From: Collimonas fungivorans Ter331
GTDB taxonomy: Bacteria; Pseudomonadota; Gammaproteobacteria; Burkholderiales; Burkholderiaceae_D
Direction of reading: 5' to 3'
DNA: 64,000 nt
NCBI RefSeq assembly: GCF_000221045.1
Contig: NC_015856.1
Span: 1-64,000 of the forward strand
Under the pieces are notes generated by a model. That model was not told where the DNA came from. It ran no database searches and was given only the letters and a program-made list of their open reading frames with translations. A program made the position numbers and the translations under genes. Positions 11,863 to 19,389 of this stretch are shown piece after piece; positions within the stretch are counted from its first letter, which is position 1; each line of letters opens with the position of its first letter.

Positions 11863-13686
11863 CTAGTAATCGTTATCGGTGTCAGCGTTCATAATGCCGC
11901 TGGCCATTGAAGCCTTTCCCATCGCTCCCTCAATCAGCTCCAGGAGTGCCGCCTTCCGCGCTTGGTAGAACTCCTCGAAATCGTCTGCGCGCAGCGCATT
12001 TGCGTCGATCCGATGACTCGTTAGCAAGGCATTCATTCCTTCGTCCGACAACTGCACCTGTTTGTGTCCCTGTAGTTTGCTGAGGTATGCCGATGGAGCT
12101 GATCCACCAATCATGCGGTTTGCCTTGTAGGAAATCGGAGTCTTGTTGACGATAGCGTTGTAGGTGGCACGCTTGATACCCTGCTTCTCGCACCAGTCCT
12201 GCGGGAAGATATGGTGGATGTCCAAAGCGATGTCCTCTTGGTCCAGCTCCTGAATCTTGGCCTTCCAGAAAAAATCTTCCGCACCCTCACGTAATACCAA
12301 CATGTTAATGCCCTTGTATGCAGCACTCAAGCGTGACCACAGACGATCCAACCGGTCGGGACTGAAGGTCGCTTCCAAGACAGTGCGTGGTACAGCTCTC
12401 TCATCCTTTACCCACCCCAGCAGCTCTTCCACATCGTTAGCAATTCGCGTTTCCACAGCGCCGCCATAAAGCTCGCCTAACACGCCGCACCAATACCAGC
12501 GCGACAACTTCGCATGAATCATCGGCTCCAACCAGCGTTCCTTTAGAATCGCCAGCACGGCAGCCAAAGGTGCAAGTTGGGTCCGGTATGGCAGCTCACG
12601 CGGGTCTCGTATATGTTCCTTACGCAGAAATTTGGCCACAAGCATGAAGCCTTGCTCAACTGGAGCTGCCCATTTTTTATAGTCCGGCAACTCAAGGGCC
12701 AATATCGCTACTCGCTTGGCGCTCACCGGCGCGACCTGTTTGTCCTTCTTCCCCGCTGCCAGATCAATCTGGCGCTTCTCCAGCGTGTGAAGCATGGTCA
12801 CAGCTTGAAGGAAGTCTGTGGTTTCCACCTGCTGCAGCACCGGCTCTTTGCACAGCCGCTCTTGTCGCGACTGCACATTGCGCTGCTTACTGCCATACCA
12901 GTCGTCTCGCAGGTTGTAACCGTCGGCCGCGTAGGTCGCGGTCATCAACTCAAACACATTAAGCGGAACGCCACCGGTATTAACCTTCTCGAACACCAAG
13001 CACACTGCTTCCTTTGAGGTAGCCTTATGTAACTGAATCACCGGTAGTTGGTAGTTGCGAAACGCCCCAAGTACGTCTTTACGGAACCGCATGTACAACC
13101 CAAAGTGCTCTGACGCGTGTTCTTGTAGTGCTTCTTCCCAAGCATCGGAGTTGAGAATTTGGTCACAGGGAAAATACAGTTGTGCGCACTCCTTGATCGG
13201 GCTGCTCAAATCAAGTACCGTGTCGCGGCCAAAATTGGAGCGCAGAATACGGTCCGGTTCGAGAGCCAAAATAGCGTCGTCGAGTCTGTCACCGCCTTCC
13301 AGTGCGGTGGGGATATGCCAATAGTAGTGGCGCTCAATCGCTTTGCCCTTGTCGGTACGCGTTTTCACTGCCGATTTCAAGGCCAATACCTGTGTCAACG
13401 TAGTCAGCCGTTGCTGTCCGTCCAGGATCAGCAGCTCCGCCTCAGCAGCACTCCCAGGTAGCACCACGCCCTCCACTGCCCGGAGTTGAAAACGTGCTTC
13501 GCCGCCCGTTTCTAGTAGCATCACCGCACCCACTGGGAAGGAGCGCGCCACGCTCACAAGAAGGCTGCGAATATGGTCATCGTCCCAAACCCAGCCACGC
13601 TGGAAGTCAGGGAGCTGAATCTTACCCCTCGCTATTTCCGTTAGAATTTCTGGCAGTAGGCGTTTAGTGCTATCGAAAGTACTCAT
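11863..13686 (-). CDS. DUF262/DUF1524 protein, GmrSD-like nuclease
   Basis: This 607-residue protein has the N-terminal DUF262 (ParB/sulfiredoxin-like) motif LDGQQRLTTL with DGQQR at 89-93. The C-terminal DUF1524 HNH-type motif is HHIFP at 491-495, followed by the conserved N-K-T-P-I-S and KANRMIGG segments. This single-chain arrangement is that of GmrSD-type type IV restriction enzymes, in which the DGQQR domain hydrolyses nucleotides and the HNH domain cuts modified DNA. Related DUF262 proteins commonly sit beside type I systems. It is convergent with hsdS, with a 132-bp gap. Family assignment is good; the substrate (glucosylated, methylated or other DNA) cannot be told. Confidence 0.85.
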   Translation of the reverse strand: MSTFDSTKRLLPEILTEIARGKIQLPDFQRGWVWDDDHIRSLLVSVARSFPVGAVMLLETGGEARFQLRAVEGVVLPGSAAEAELLILDGQQRLTTLTQVLALKSAVKTRTDKGKAIERHYYWHIPTALEGGDRLDDAILALEPDRILRSNFGRDTVLDLSSPIKECAQLYFPCDQILNSDAWEEALQEHASEHFGLYMRFRKDVLGAFRNYQLPVIQLHKATSKEAVCLVFEKVNTGGVPLNVFELMTATYAADGYNLRDDWYGSKQRNVQSRQERLCKEPVLQQVETTDFLQAVTMLHTLEKRQIDLAAGKKDKQVAPVSAKRVAILALELPDYKKWAAPVEQGFMLVAKFLRKEHIRDPRELPYRTQLAPLAAVLAILKERWLEPMIHAKLSRWYWCGVLGELYGGAVETRIANDVEELLGWVKDERAVPRTVLEATFSPDRLDRLWSRLSAAYKGINMLVLREGAEDFFWKAKIQELDQEDIALDIHHIFPQDWCEKQGIKRATYNAIVNKTPISYKANRMIGGSAPSAYLSKLQGHKQVQLSDEGMNALLTSHRIDANALRADDFEEFYQARKAALLELIEGAMGKASMASGIMNADTDNDY

Positions 13687-14532
13687 GCGATAAATGTGTG
13701 TGTAGTTATATTACTGGTTTGTCTCACCAGTGCGTCGTCAATCTAAATCTGCTCGATGCCCCCACCCCGCCTGTTGTACGGCAGGCCTGATGAATTTATT
13801 GCTCCATTCTCTACATTGCAACACAATCCGATCATGCTGCTTTTTTAGCAATTTAGGAATCTAGCCGGCCATTATGAATTTGGGTCTTGCTCTAGATACT
13901 TAACGTCAATTCCGCCGGCGTTCATGGCAAGTATTTGCCCATCTCGTTTGGCGATCTTGGACCCGCTCGCTTAGATAATTCGATGAGGGATGCTTTCGTC
14001 AAGCCAGTCCTCATCCAGCCCATGCGATTCTTCAAAACACCTCGCTGACTACTCGGTAAGAGTTCTCCTCATTGCATGTTCCGGAAGTGCTTCCTCCGCA
14101 TCACGGCAGCGAGCGTTCGACGCCATCTCCCAGAACTCGGAGTGAGGAAAGCATGCAGGTTTGATAGTCTTAGATTGGCATTGGATGGGAAAGTTGTCTA
14201 GTAATAAATCTATGCTGCCTCGTAAGAGTTTTCAAAGAAACATCAAATTAGATGCGTGGGGACTAACCGCATTATCATAATCAGCACTTTTACAAAAGAA
14301 CCCGGCGATTATTCGCCGTGCATCATTGATTACATTTCTAGTATTTGGGCTCACCCAGATTCTTGCCAACATTACCATGGGTTCGCTTACAATCTCGCAC
14401 AATGACCTGAGATGGAGGTTCAGTCCAATAGCGGTTATCCGCCGCAGGATAGCCAACCGATCTTTCATATCAAATCGACGACGAATAACTCAGTTCGTTG
14501 TATTTTTTACTTCTAAACGGAGTTAGAACGAT
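13687..14532. other. Mostly non-coding gap with a possible decayed minus-strand gene
   Basis: About 850 bp without an intact gene. On the minus strand, two frames give protein-like peptides that end at stops: one containing LTKASLIELSKRAGPRSPNE ending near 13922, the other KIAKRDGQILAMNAGG ending at 13872. They could be pieces of one frameshifted gene, but no family is recognised. The remainder (14020-14532) is AT-rich; I see no gene in it. The gene at 14533 has a good GGAG ribosome binding site at its end. Confidence 0.35.
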
Positions 14533-15315
14533 ATGAACGAACTATTTGCGAAGTTGACAAACCTTAGCTATGAAATCTTCGGAGTATTTTTGCCAGGGAT
14601 GGTGACGAGCATGTTCGCGATACTACTCTGGGCAGCACTTGGCAACTTAGCACCTTACTGGACTCACGATGTCCTTCCTATTTTTGTGCTGGACACCCTT
14701 AGAGCATTGATTAACTCTCTCAACGTTGCAAGTGGAATCGGTGCCGGAATCCCAATTCTTGGTATATGGTACTTTCTTGGTCATATTATTCTATGGATTG
14801 GAAGATCGGGTAAAGCTAGAGCGGATGCGATGTCAGCGCCTTTCAGGCGGCTCGGTTTATCTTTGATTTTCCGAATCCCTAGACCTGTAGAACCATTCAA
14901 CACAAAACTCGATCCGCTGTTTGATCTGGCGAAAAAGAATTTTGTGACGGATGGCTTAACTATGGAATGGCGTCAATTTTTCCCGGTTGCAAAAATCTTT
15001 CTTTCTCAGCGGCTTACAACTTCGCTGGTTACAACATACCAAAACAAGTACACGTTCCATCGATCTGTCGTAACTATAAGTGCTTTGTTATTTTGGGTGT
15101 CAATTCTCGCCTTGAGCTGTGCATACATCTCGGTACGAGCGGGTGCCCCAGCACCATATTGGTGGGCGCTTTTTACTTTAGCTGTTGGCGCCATCATCTT
15201 CGTCTGGAACTTCTCAGCCAGTTATCTGTATCATTGGGAGATGTTCGGGAATTCCATTGTCACTGAAACGTATTCGCTTTTGTATGCCCCAAAAGATGCT
15301 TCAAATCCAAAGTAA
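14533..15315 (+). CDS. Predicted multi-pass membrane protein of the defence island
   Basis: This 260-residue protein is not recognised. Hydrophobic stretches at about 13-37, 65-88, 180-201 and 208-229 suggest four membrane passes, with a soluble stretch of about 90 residues (roughly 90-180) between the two pairs. An RSGKARADA segment follows the second helix and fits a cytoplasmic location. The ATG has GGAG about 11 bases upstream. The last 20 bases overlap the next gene, a DEDDh exonuclease, so the two are probably made together. Low GC and the position between restriction genes and a reverse transcriptase suggest a defence role, which is inference from context only. Confidence 0.75.
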   Translation: MNELFAKLTNLSYEIFGVFLPGMVTSMFAILLWAALGNLAPYWTHDVLPIFVLDTLRALINSLNVASGIGAGIPILGIWYFLGHIILWIGRSGKARADAMSAPFRRLGLSLIFRIPRPVEPFNTKLDPLFDLAKKNFVTDGLTMEWRQFFPVAKIFLSQRLTTSLVTTYQNKYTFHRSVVTISALLFWVSILALSCAYISVRAGAPAPYWWALFTLAVGAIIFVWNFSASYLYHWEMFGNSIVTETYSLLYAPKDASNPK

Positions 15316-15883
15316 AAACCTTGTTGTTATTGATCTCGAGACCAGCGGCGTCAATCCGTTTCGACACGATGTCCTGGCAATTGGACTTGCGCCTGTGTCG
15401 ATACGCTCCGCAGAACGTGTTATTTATGTGCGATCTCCGCAAATCTGCTGGAGTCCATATGCCAAGAAAAATTTCGAAAAATTTTCAGCTGATTGGGAAA
15501 TAGAAGCAATTGAGCCCATTGCTGCTTGTGAAGAATTAGAGCGCTATTTTCTGCAAATTTTTGATGGTGAGCCAGCCGTAGCAATTGGGCATAACGTCGG
15601 TTTCGACGTTGCGTTTTTACGTAAGCTAGCTTTTTTAGCGGCAAAAGATGAAATAGTAGGTTTATCGCATCGAGCGCTCGACACGCACACGATCTTGCAC
15701 CTCCTTTTCCTTAAAGGCGCTATTCCAGCCTCGGCGGTCAAATCTGACGGCGCTTTTGAATATTTTGGAATTGATATTCCAGAAAAGCAAAGACACACGG
15801 CCTTGGGCGATGCCATAGCCACACGTAAGCTATTTTTTAAGTTACTGGAAGCCCTGGGGATCTCCGGTAGTGCGACGATTTAA
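15296..15883 (+). CDS. DEDDh 3'-5' exonuclease (DnaQ-like)
   Basis: This 195-residue protein shows all three exonuclease motifs: ExoI VVIDLETSG (D13, E15), ExoII GHNVGFDVAF (D104) and ExoIII HTALGDAIAT (H167, D172). It is therefore a two-metal 3'-5' exonuclease of the DnaQ/RNase T/epsilon type, standing alone without a polymerase domain. The start chosen is the ATG at 15296, inside the end of the upstream membrane-protein gene; an ATG at 15284 is also possible. Translation coupling is likely because no clear ribosome binding site is visible. Comparable exonucleases occur as partners in several phage-defence systems; whether DNA or RNA is the substrate cannot be told. Confidence 0.85.
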   Translation: MLQIQSKNLVVIDLETSGVNPFRHDVLAIGLAPVSIRSAERVIYVRSPQICWSPYAKKNFEKFSADWEIEAIEPIAACEELERYFLQIFDGEPAVAIGHNVGFDVAFLRKLAFLAAKDEIVGLSHRALDTHTILHLLFLKGAIPASAVKSDGAFEYFGIDIPEKQRHTALGDAIATRKLFFKLLEALGISGSATI

Positions 15884-15915
15884 GCATCCCGCAAGTCTAA
15901 AAGAGTCCACCTCAA

Positions 15916-16003
15916 AAAGGATCCGGGGTCAAGTTTTGCAATGACATATTATGTAGTTGGCCAGTCATCGAATACGTTATTGCAAGACTTGACCCCAACC
16001 TTC
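15916..16003. repeat. Palindromic mobile-repeat-like element, left copy flanking the RT module
   Basis: This 88-bp unit has nearly perfect 18-bp inverted arms (15925-15942 and 15979-15996, 17 of 18 matching, GGGGTCAAGT...ACTTGACCCC) around a 36-bp centre. A second copy in direct orientation lies at 18080-18168, beyond the reverse transcriptase gene. Its form is that of a REP/MITE-like element. Confidence 0.85.
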
Positions 16004-16287
16004 ATGCAGAGCGGCTGCCAATACACCATGGAATGCTTGCGACGAACATTCGATATCCAGTCATCTTGCGACCCAATGCAGCTCGCTGCGCCTGATTCAT
16101 TGATGCAGAAAACCGCTATTTGGTGCATTGCTTTATGCGAGACTCCTAACGTCCCAAGGTGCACCATCTATATATTCAACTTTTTGAATTTCTGGGCATC
16201 GAGGGTGTCTGCTGAAGCGAACATGTAAGTAAAGCCGTTTCGTTCAGTCCGACAATCAATATTCAATATTGACTAACTTGAAAAAAA

Positions 16288-16319
16288 TTGACAATTTGCA
16301 ATTTTTCTATCAGTATATT
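16288..16319 (+). promoter_or_regulatory. Candidate promoter of the RT-associated RNA
   Basis: A perfect -35 box TTGACA at 16288-16293 is followed by CAGTAT at 16311-16316 (17-base spacing) overlapping TATATT at 16314-16319 (20-base spacing). The stretch is very AT-rich and ends a few bases before the structured RNA. The start site would fall near 16324. Confidence 0.55.
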
Positions 16320-16321
16320 CG

Positions 16322-16470
16322 TACTTCCTAAGGGGAAGAACGGAGTCACTCTCATACGCGGTTACGTGCCGCGACATTGGAGGTGAAGAGTCAACTCTCC
16401 ATCAACCTGAAATCTTACTTTTACTAGGTTGACTCCGTGGGAAGCCCAAGGCTTTTGCCTTGGGCTTTTT
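16322..16470 (+). ncRNA. Structured RNA upstream of the reverse transcriptase (DRT-type ncRNA candidate)
   Basis: The stretch between the promoter and an intrinsic terminator has no obvious protein gene but is rich in pairing. A small CTTCC/GGAAG hairpin is at the start. A 9-bp perfect stem joins 16340-16348 with 16430-16438 and encloses 81 bases. Inside it are a CGCGG/CCGCG hairpin (16357-16373) and TGGAG/CTCCA (16378-16401). The 3' strand at 16426-16438 can instead pair with 16388-16395 or 16402-16408, so alternative folds exist. Defence RT families DRT2 and DRT9 have such an RNA directly upstream of the RT as template and scaffold. The boundaries are inferred; the 5' end could lie further upstream. 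Confidence 0.6.
16442..16470 (+). terminator. Intrinsic terminator separating ncRNA from RT gene
   Basis: An 11-bp perfect stem (16442-16452 with 16457-16467, AAGCCCAAGGC and its complement) with a TTTT loop runs into five T residues. It ends 19 bases before the RT start codon, so much of the RNA should end here and the RT should be read through at low level. This is the strongest terminator-like structure I noticed in the window. Confidence 0.9.
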
Positions 16471-16489
16471 GTCATTCTGGGAGCTATAG

Positions 16490-17983
16490 ATGAATCTTGC
16501 AAAACAGATTGAGAAGTACATTCGGGAAGAAGCCGAAAAGCTAATCGAGCGGCACCACAACTATCACAATAGCCTTCACAAAGAACACGAGCGGTTAAGT
16601 AAGAGGGTGAATGATGCGCCAAAAAAAGAGATTCGCACGCCTGATTACTGGAACATCGACAAAAAATTCAATCCGTTCTATGTCAGGAGGAGAGCGAAGA
16701 GTATAGCCCTGTCAATCGCGCTGAAAATACAAAATGGGGAATATGCCCCGAACGATCCGCATATAAAAGAAATAGATAAGCCAGGCGGAGGAAAGCGTCA
16801 ACTTACCATCTATCAAATCCCGGACGCTGCCGTCTCACAGCTATTTTATACTCGACTATTAGCAAAAAATAGACACCGCTTTAGTTCATTCTCGTACGCC
16901 TATCGAAATGATCGAAATGTACATTTCGCCATTCAAGACATATCGGTTGATATTGAACAAGATGCGAGAACCTTTATTGCCGAGTTCGATTTTTCCGATT
17001 TCTTCGGGTCTATTAACCACCAATCTTTATTTCTACAATTTTCAAAAAATGGCTTCTTTATTAGCCAGGAGGAAATTTCAGTTATAAAGGCATTCCTAGC
17101 TAAGCGTGAGAAAGGAATACCGCAGGGCACTTCAATCTCACTCTTCCTGGCAAATTTGGTCTGCTGGAAATTAGATAATAGCCTTGAAAAAGCAGGGTTA
17201 AAGTTCGCACGATATGCTGATGACACCGTTATTTGGAGCCCCGATTACGCTGCAATTTGTAACGCACTTGAGATAATCAATGCGTTTTCTATAGAAGCGG
17301 GAGTTTCAATAAATGCCAAGAAGTCGGATGGAATAAGCCTGCTGGCCCGCGACGGTAGCAGATCCGAAATTGCTTCTAAACCCGACTTCAATTTTTTGGG
17401 TTATGCGATCAGTCCGACTAAGGTTTCGATTAAAGCAAAATCTGAACGCCGAATAAAGAAGCAAATCTCATATTTGCTCTATCGAAATCTGATCCAACCT
17501 ATTAGAACAAAACCCTTACGTGGATTAATAATTCCGTCGAATAATCGAGACCCAGCATTTTTGAGCGCAATGTTACAGGTTCGGAGATATTTGTATGGGG
17601 GCCTCCTACACAAAGAAATGGCAGAATATATTCGCGGCAGAAGATCGTCAATCTTATTTAAGGGCGCAATGAGCTTCTACCCGCTGCTTAACGACGAACA
17701 GCAGCTTCGAAATCTTGACGGCTGGTTACTTTCGGTCATCCATCGTGTTCTAAAGAAGAGGTGTGATTTACTTCTAACGCACAAATATGATCTACGGGAA
17801 GCCTTTCCTTTTTCGTCGCCAAGGGATAAGTTGGTTATTCAGTGCCGAAGAAAACTCGTTAATGGAAAGGGTCTAATGGAGATCCCTAGCTTTATGTTGA
17901 TCTACAAGGCGCTCAAAAAGGGCCTCAACGAACATGGTATCGAACGAGTCATGAATCCGAAATCTCTCCAGTATGATTATTAG
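16490..17983 (+). CDS. Defence-associated reverse transcriptase (DRT/UG family, DRT2-like)
   Basis: This 497-residue protein carries the RT palm: motif A FDFSDFF (166-172), motif B IPQGTSISLFLAN (210-222), catalytic YADD (242-245), and NFLGY at 301-305. An N-terminal basic helical region (1-75) and a C-terminal extension of about 170 residues flank it. There is no maturase or endonuclease domain, which argues against a group II intron. The retron-specific NAxxH and VTG motifs are absent. Together with the upstream structured RNA and terminator this best fits an antiviral unknown-group RT, most like DRT2; the subtype is my inference. AT-rich codon use and flanking repeats indicate transfer. 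GGGAG upstream supports the ATG. Confidence 0.85.
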   Translation: MNLAKQIEKYIREEAEKLIERHHNYHNSLHKEHERLSKRVNDAPKKEIRTPDYWNIDKKFNPFYVRRRAKSIALSIALKIQNGEYAPNDPHIKEIDKPGGGKRQLTIYQIPDAAVSQLFYTRLLAKNRHRFSSFSYAYRNDRNVHFAIQDISVDIEQDARTFIAEFDFSDFFGSINHQSLFLQFSKNGFFISQEEISVIKAFLAKREKGIPQGTSISLFLANLVCWKLDNSLEKAGLKFARYADDTVIWSPDYAAICNALEIINAFSIEAGVSINAKKSDGISLLARDGSRSEIASKPDFNFLGYAISPTKVSIKAKSERRIKKQISYLLYRNLIQPIRTKPLRGLIIPSNNRDPAFLSAMLQVRRYLYGGLLHKEMAEYIRGRRSSILFKGAMSFYPLLNDEQQLRNLDGWLLSVIHRVLKKRCDLLLTHKYDLREAFPFSSPRDKLVIQCRRKLVNGKGLMEIPSFMLIYKALKKGLNEHGIERVMNPKSLQYDY

Positions 17984-18079
17984 CTAAATCGACTTTGTCT
18001 CTGAAAAATCCTGCCACCAATTGACCGCTTCTGTTCTGATTAGGCAATTCGGAAAAAATGAATTCAACCCGCTGTGGGC

Positions 18080-18168
18080 AAAGGATCCGAGGTCAAGTCT
18101 TGCAATGATATATTATGTAGTCGGCGGAATCACCGAATGCGTTATTGCACGACTTGACCCCAACCTTC
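18080..18168. repeat. Palindromic mobile-repeat-like element, right copy flanking the RT module
   Basis: This is a direct copy of the element at 15916-16003, with one extra base and about a dozen substitutions. Its inverted arms are at 18089-18106 and 18144-18161. Together the two copies bracket the ncRNA and reverse transcriptase. Confidence 0.85.
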
Positions 18169-18187
18169 GTAATGCGATTTGGCAACG

Positions 18188-18400
18188 TTAAAGCCCGTTA
18201 AAAAGCTCAGCCACCGTGACATTCAATGCGATAGCCAAAGCTTCAATCGCAGACAGAGAGGGATTGCGCACCCCTCTTTCAATACCACTGATGTATGTGC
18301 GGTCAAAACCACACATGTCGGCAAATCCCTCTTGAGAAAGAGCCCGCTCTTTCCTCAGTTCTCTTATGCGTTCACCAAAGCGTATGGATAAAGTTTTCAC
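18188..18400 (-). CDS. XRE-family helix-turn-helix regulator
   Basis: This 70-residue protein is a single Cro/C1-type HTH domain: RIRELRKERALSQEGFAD, then DRTYISGIERGVRNPSLSAI, ending shortly after the fifth helix. The compact form, and the sequence around TYISGIERG, resemble the small controller proteins of restriction-modification systems. It reads toward the RT gene, and its own upstream region holds three GACTAATCG repeats, so self-regulation is plausible. What else it controls cannot be told; the hsd operon is about 8 kb away. Confidence 0.85.
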   Translation of the reverse strand: MKTLSIRFGERIRELRKERALSQEGFADMCGFDRTYISGIERGVRNPSLSAIEALAIALNVTVAELFNGL

Positions 18401-18422
18401 ATAAGCATTAACCCATTTTGTA

Positions 18423-18472
18423 GACTAATCGAACACGGACTAATCGTCACATGTTACGTTGTAGACTAATCG
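18423..18472. promoter_or_regulatory. Three GACTAATCG repeats upstream of the XRE gene
   Basis: Identical 9-mers stand at 18423-18431, 18438-18446 and 18464-18472, with start-to-start distances of 15 and 26 bases. They lie 23-72 bases upstream of the XRE start codon. Their position fits operator sites for the XRE protein; binding itself is inference. Confidence 0.5.
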
Positions 18473-18593
18473 GCACCTTTGGGTGGCACGGGTTCTGAGC
18501 AGTTGAAGGTCTCACAAGGCTGCTTTGCGAAAATTTTATCTTGAGCCCTACTGTCTCCACGGAATTGCCGATTGTTCGCCCTGACTTCAGACA

Positions 18594-18854
18594 ATGGCAA
18601 AGGAGTTCCTTGTGACAAACATCCGTACACGACCTGCAAAATCCGCCGCATCTGCTCCGGACTGTTCCGAAGCAATCAGCAGATCCGCCGCGAATATTCA
18701 GAATCGACTCACCGTGTCCTTCTATCAGGAGGATGACCCTGAAATTTTATGGATACGACTGCGTGGTGCGGGACTCAAACGAGCCGGTTTTGCGCCTCAT
18801 TCTCCGTTGCGCGTCAGAATTATGAGCGGCTGTCTTATGATTACCAGCAAATAA
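18594..18854 (+). CDS. SymE-like toxin
   Basis: This 86-residue protein has a variable N-terminal 35 residues, then LTVSFYQEDDPEILWIRLRG, followed by AGFAPHSPLRVRIMSGCLMI. This is the SymE pattern: an AbrB-like fold derived from antitoxins, in which an L-x-G-x-WL-xx-AGF core is followed by VRV-x-x-G. The usual W after the LRG is replaced here by G-L. SymE proteins are SOS-linked toxins, some acting on nucleic acids, usually held down by an antisense RNA. It lies between the XRE gene and the YhaV/PrlF pair. GTG or ATG codons inside the first 15 residues are alternative starts. Confidence 0.6.
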   Translation: MAKEFLVTNIRTRPAKSAASAPDCSEAISRSAANIQNRLTVSFYQEDDPEILWIRLRGAGLKRAGFAPHSPLRVRIMSGCLMITSK

Positions 18855-18873
18855 GGCAAAGCGTTCCATCAAT

Positions 18874-19389
18874 TCAGGGCTGCACCAGTGGTTCCGCTGC
18901 CGCGATACGCTGCAGACGGTCGCCTTCGGAACGCGCCTCGACCAATAGTTGATCCCAGTCGTCCGGAGGATGGCCGCTCTCCAGCATCTTGCGGAACACC
19001 CGGTAGGCATCGTCGCTGCTCTCATAGGCGCGCATGGTGCCCCCGTCGTTCACCCACGCGTAGACGATCACTTTGCTTGGTGCATGGTAGCGGAAGAACA
19101 GCCGGTACTGCTGGAAGAACTTGGCTCGGAACCAGTGCTTGTGGTCTTCGCCGAGGGTGTTTCCCTGCCGGTATTCGGCCCGCGACGGATCTTGCGGAAT
19201 CACCTCGAACGCCAGTTCGGCGATTGCTGCCAGCCGCCTCCTGGGGTTCTTTTTTGTGTATTCGGCGGGATCTTTTTGCTTGAGTGCCTCGACCTGCCGC
19301 ATCAGCGTTTCAATTTGCGCAAGGAATAGCGGGTGAGCGAAAACTGTCCACCCGTTGACGACCAGGTGCGCAGGTTTGCTGCCGGTCAT
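18874..19389 (-). CDS. yhaV: YhaV-family toxin (type II toxin-antitoxin)
   Basis: This 171-residue protein begins with VNGWTVFAHPLFLAQIE and continues with a DP-x-x-x-EYRQGNTLG and HWFRAKFFQQYRLFFRY core, the signature of the YhaV ribonuclease toxin of the RelE superfamily. In E. coli, YhaV cuts RNA in a translation-linked manner and is neutralised by PrlF. The start overlaps the stop of the upstream antitoxin gene by four bases (ATGA), giving the usual antitoxin-first coupled operon. The length is slightly above the E. coli protein. No inactivating change is evident. Confidence 0.92.
   Translation of the reverse strand: MTGSKPAHLVVNGWTVFAHPLFLAQIETLMRQVEALKQKDPAEYTKKNPRRRLAAIAELAFEVIPQDPSRAEYRQGNTLGEDHKHWFRAKFFQQYRLFFRYHAPSKVIVYAWVNDGGTMRAYESSDDAYRVFRKMLESGHPPDDWDQLLVEARSEGDRLQRIAAAEPLVQP

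Noticed and set aside
16362-16622. 86-residue minus-strand open frame over the ncRNA and RT start
   Set aside because: It runs through the terminator and RT start, has no family signature or ribosome binding site, and is explained by the RNA/RT on the other strand.
16490-17983. Retron or group II intron reading of the RT
   Set aside because: No NAxxH or VTG retron motifs, no maturase/HNH domain, and no intron-type ends flank the gene; the inverted stem at 16340/16430 alone is not enough for a retron call.
5547-18168. CRISPR array, tRNA or rRNA genes in the island
   Set aside because: No regularly spaced repeats with unique spacers and no cloverleaf or rRNA sequence were seen; the repeats present are isolated palindromes.
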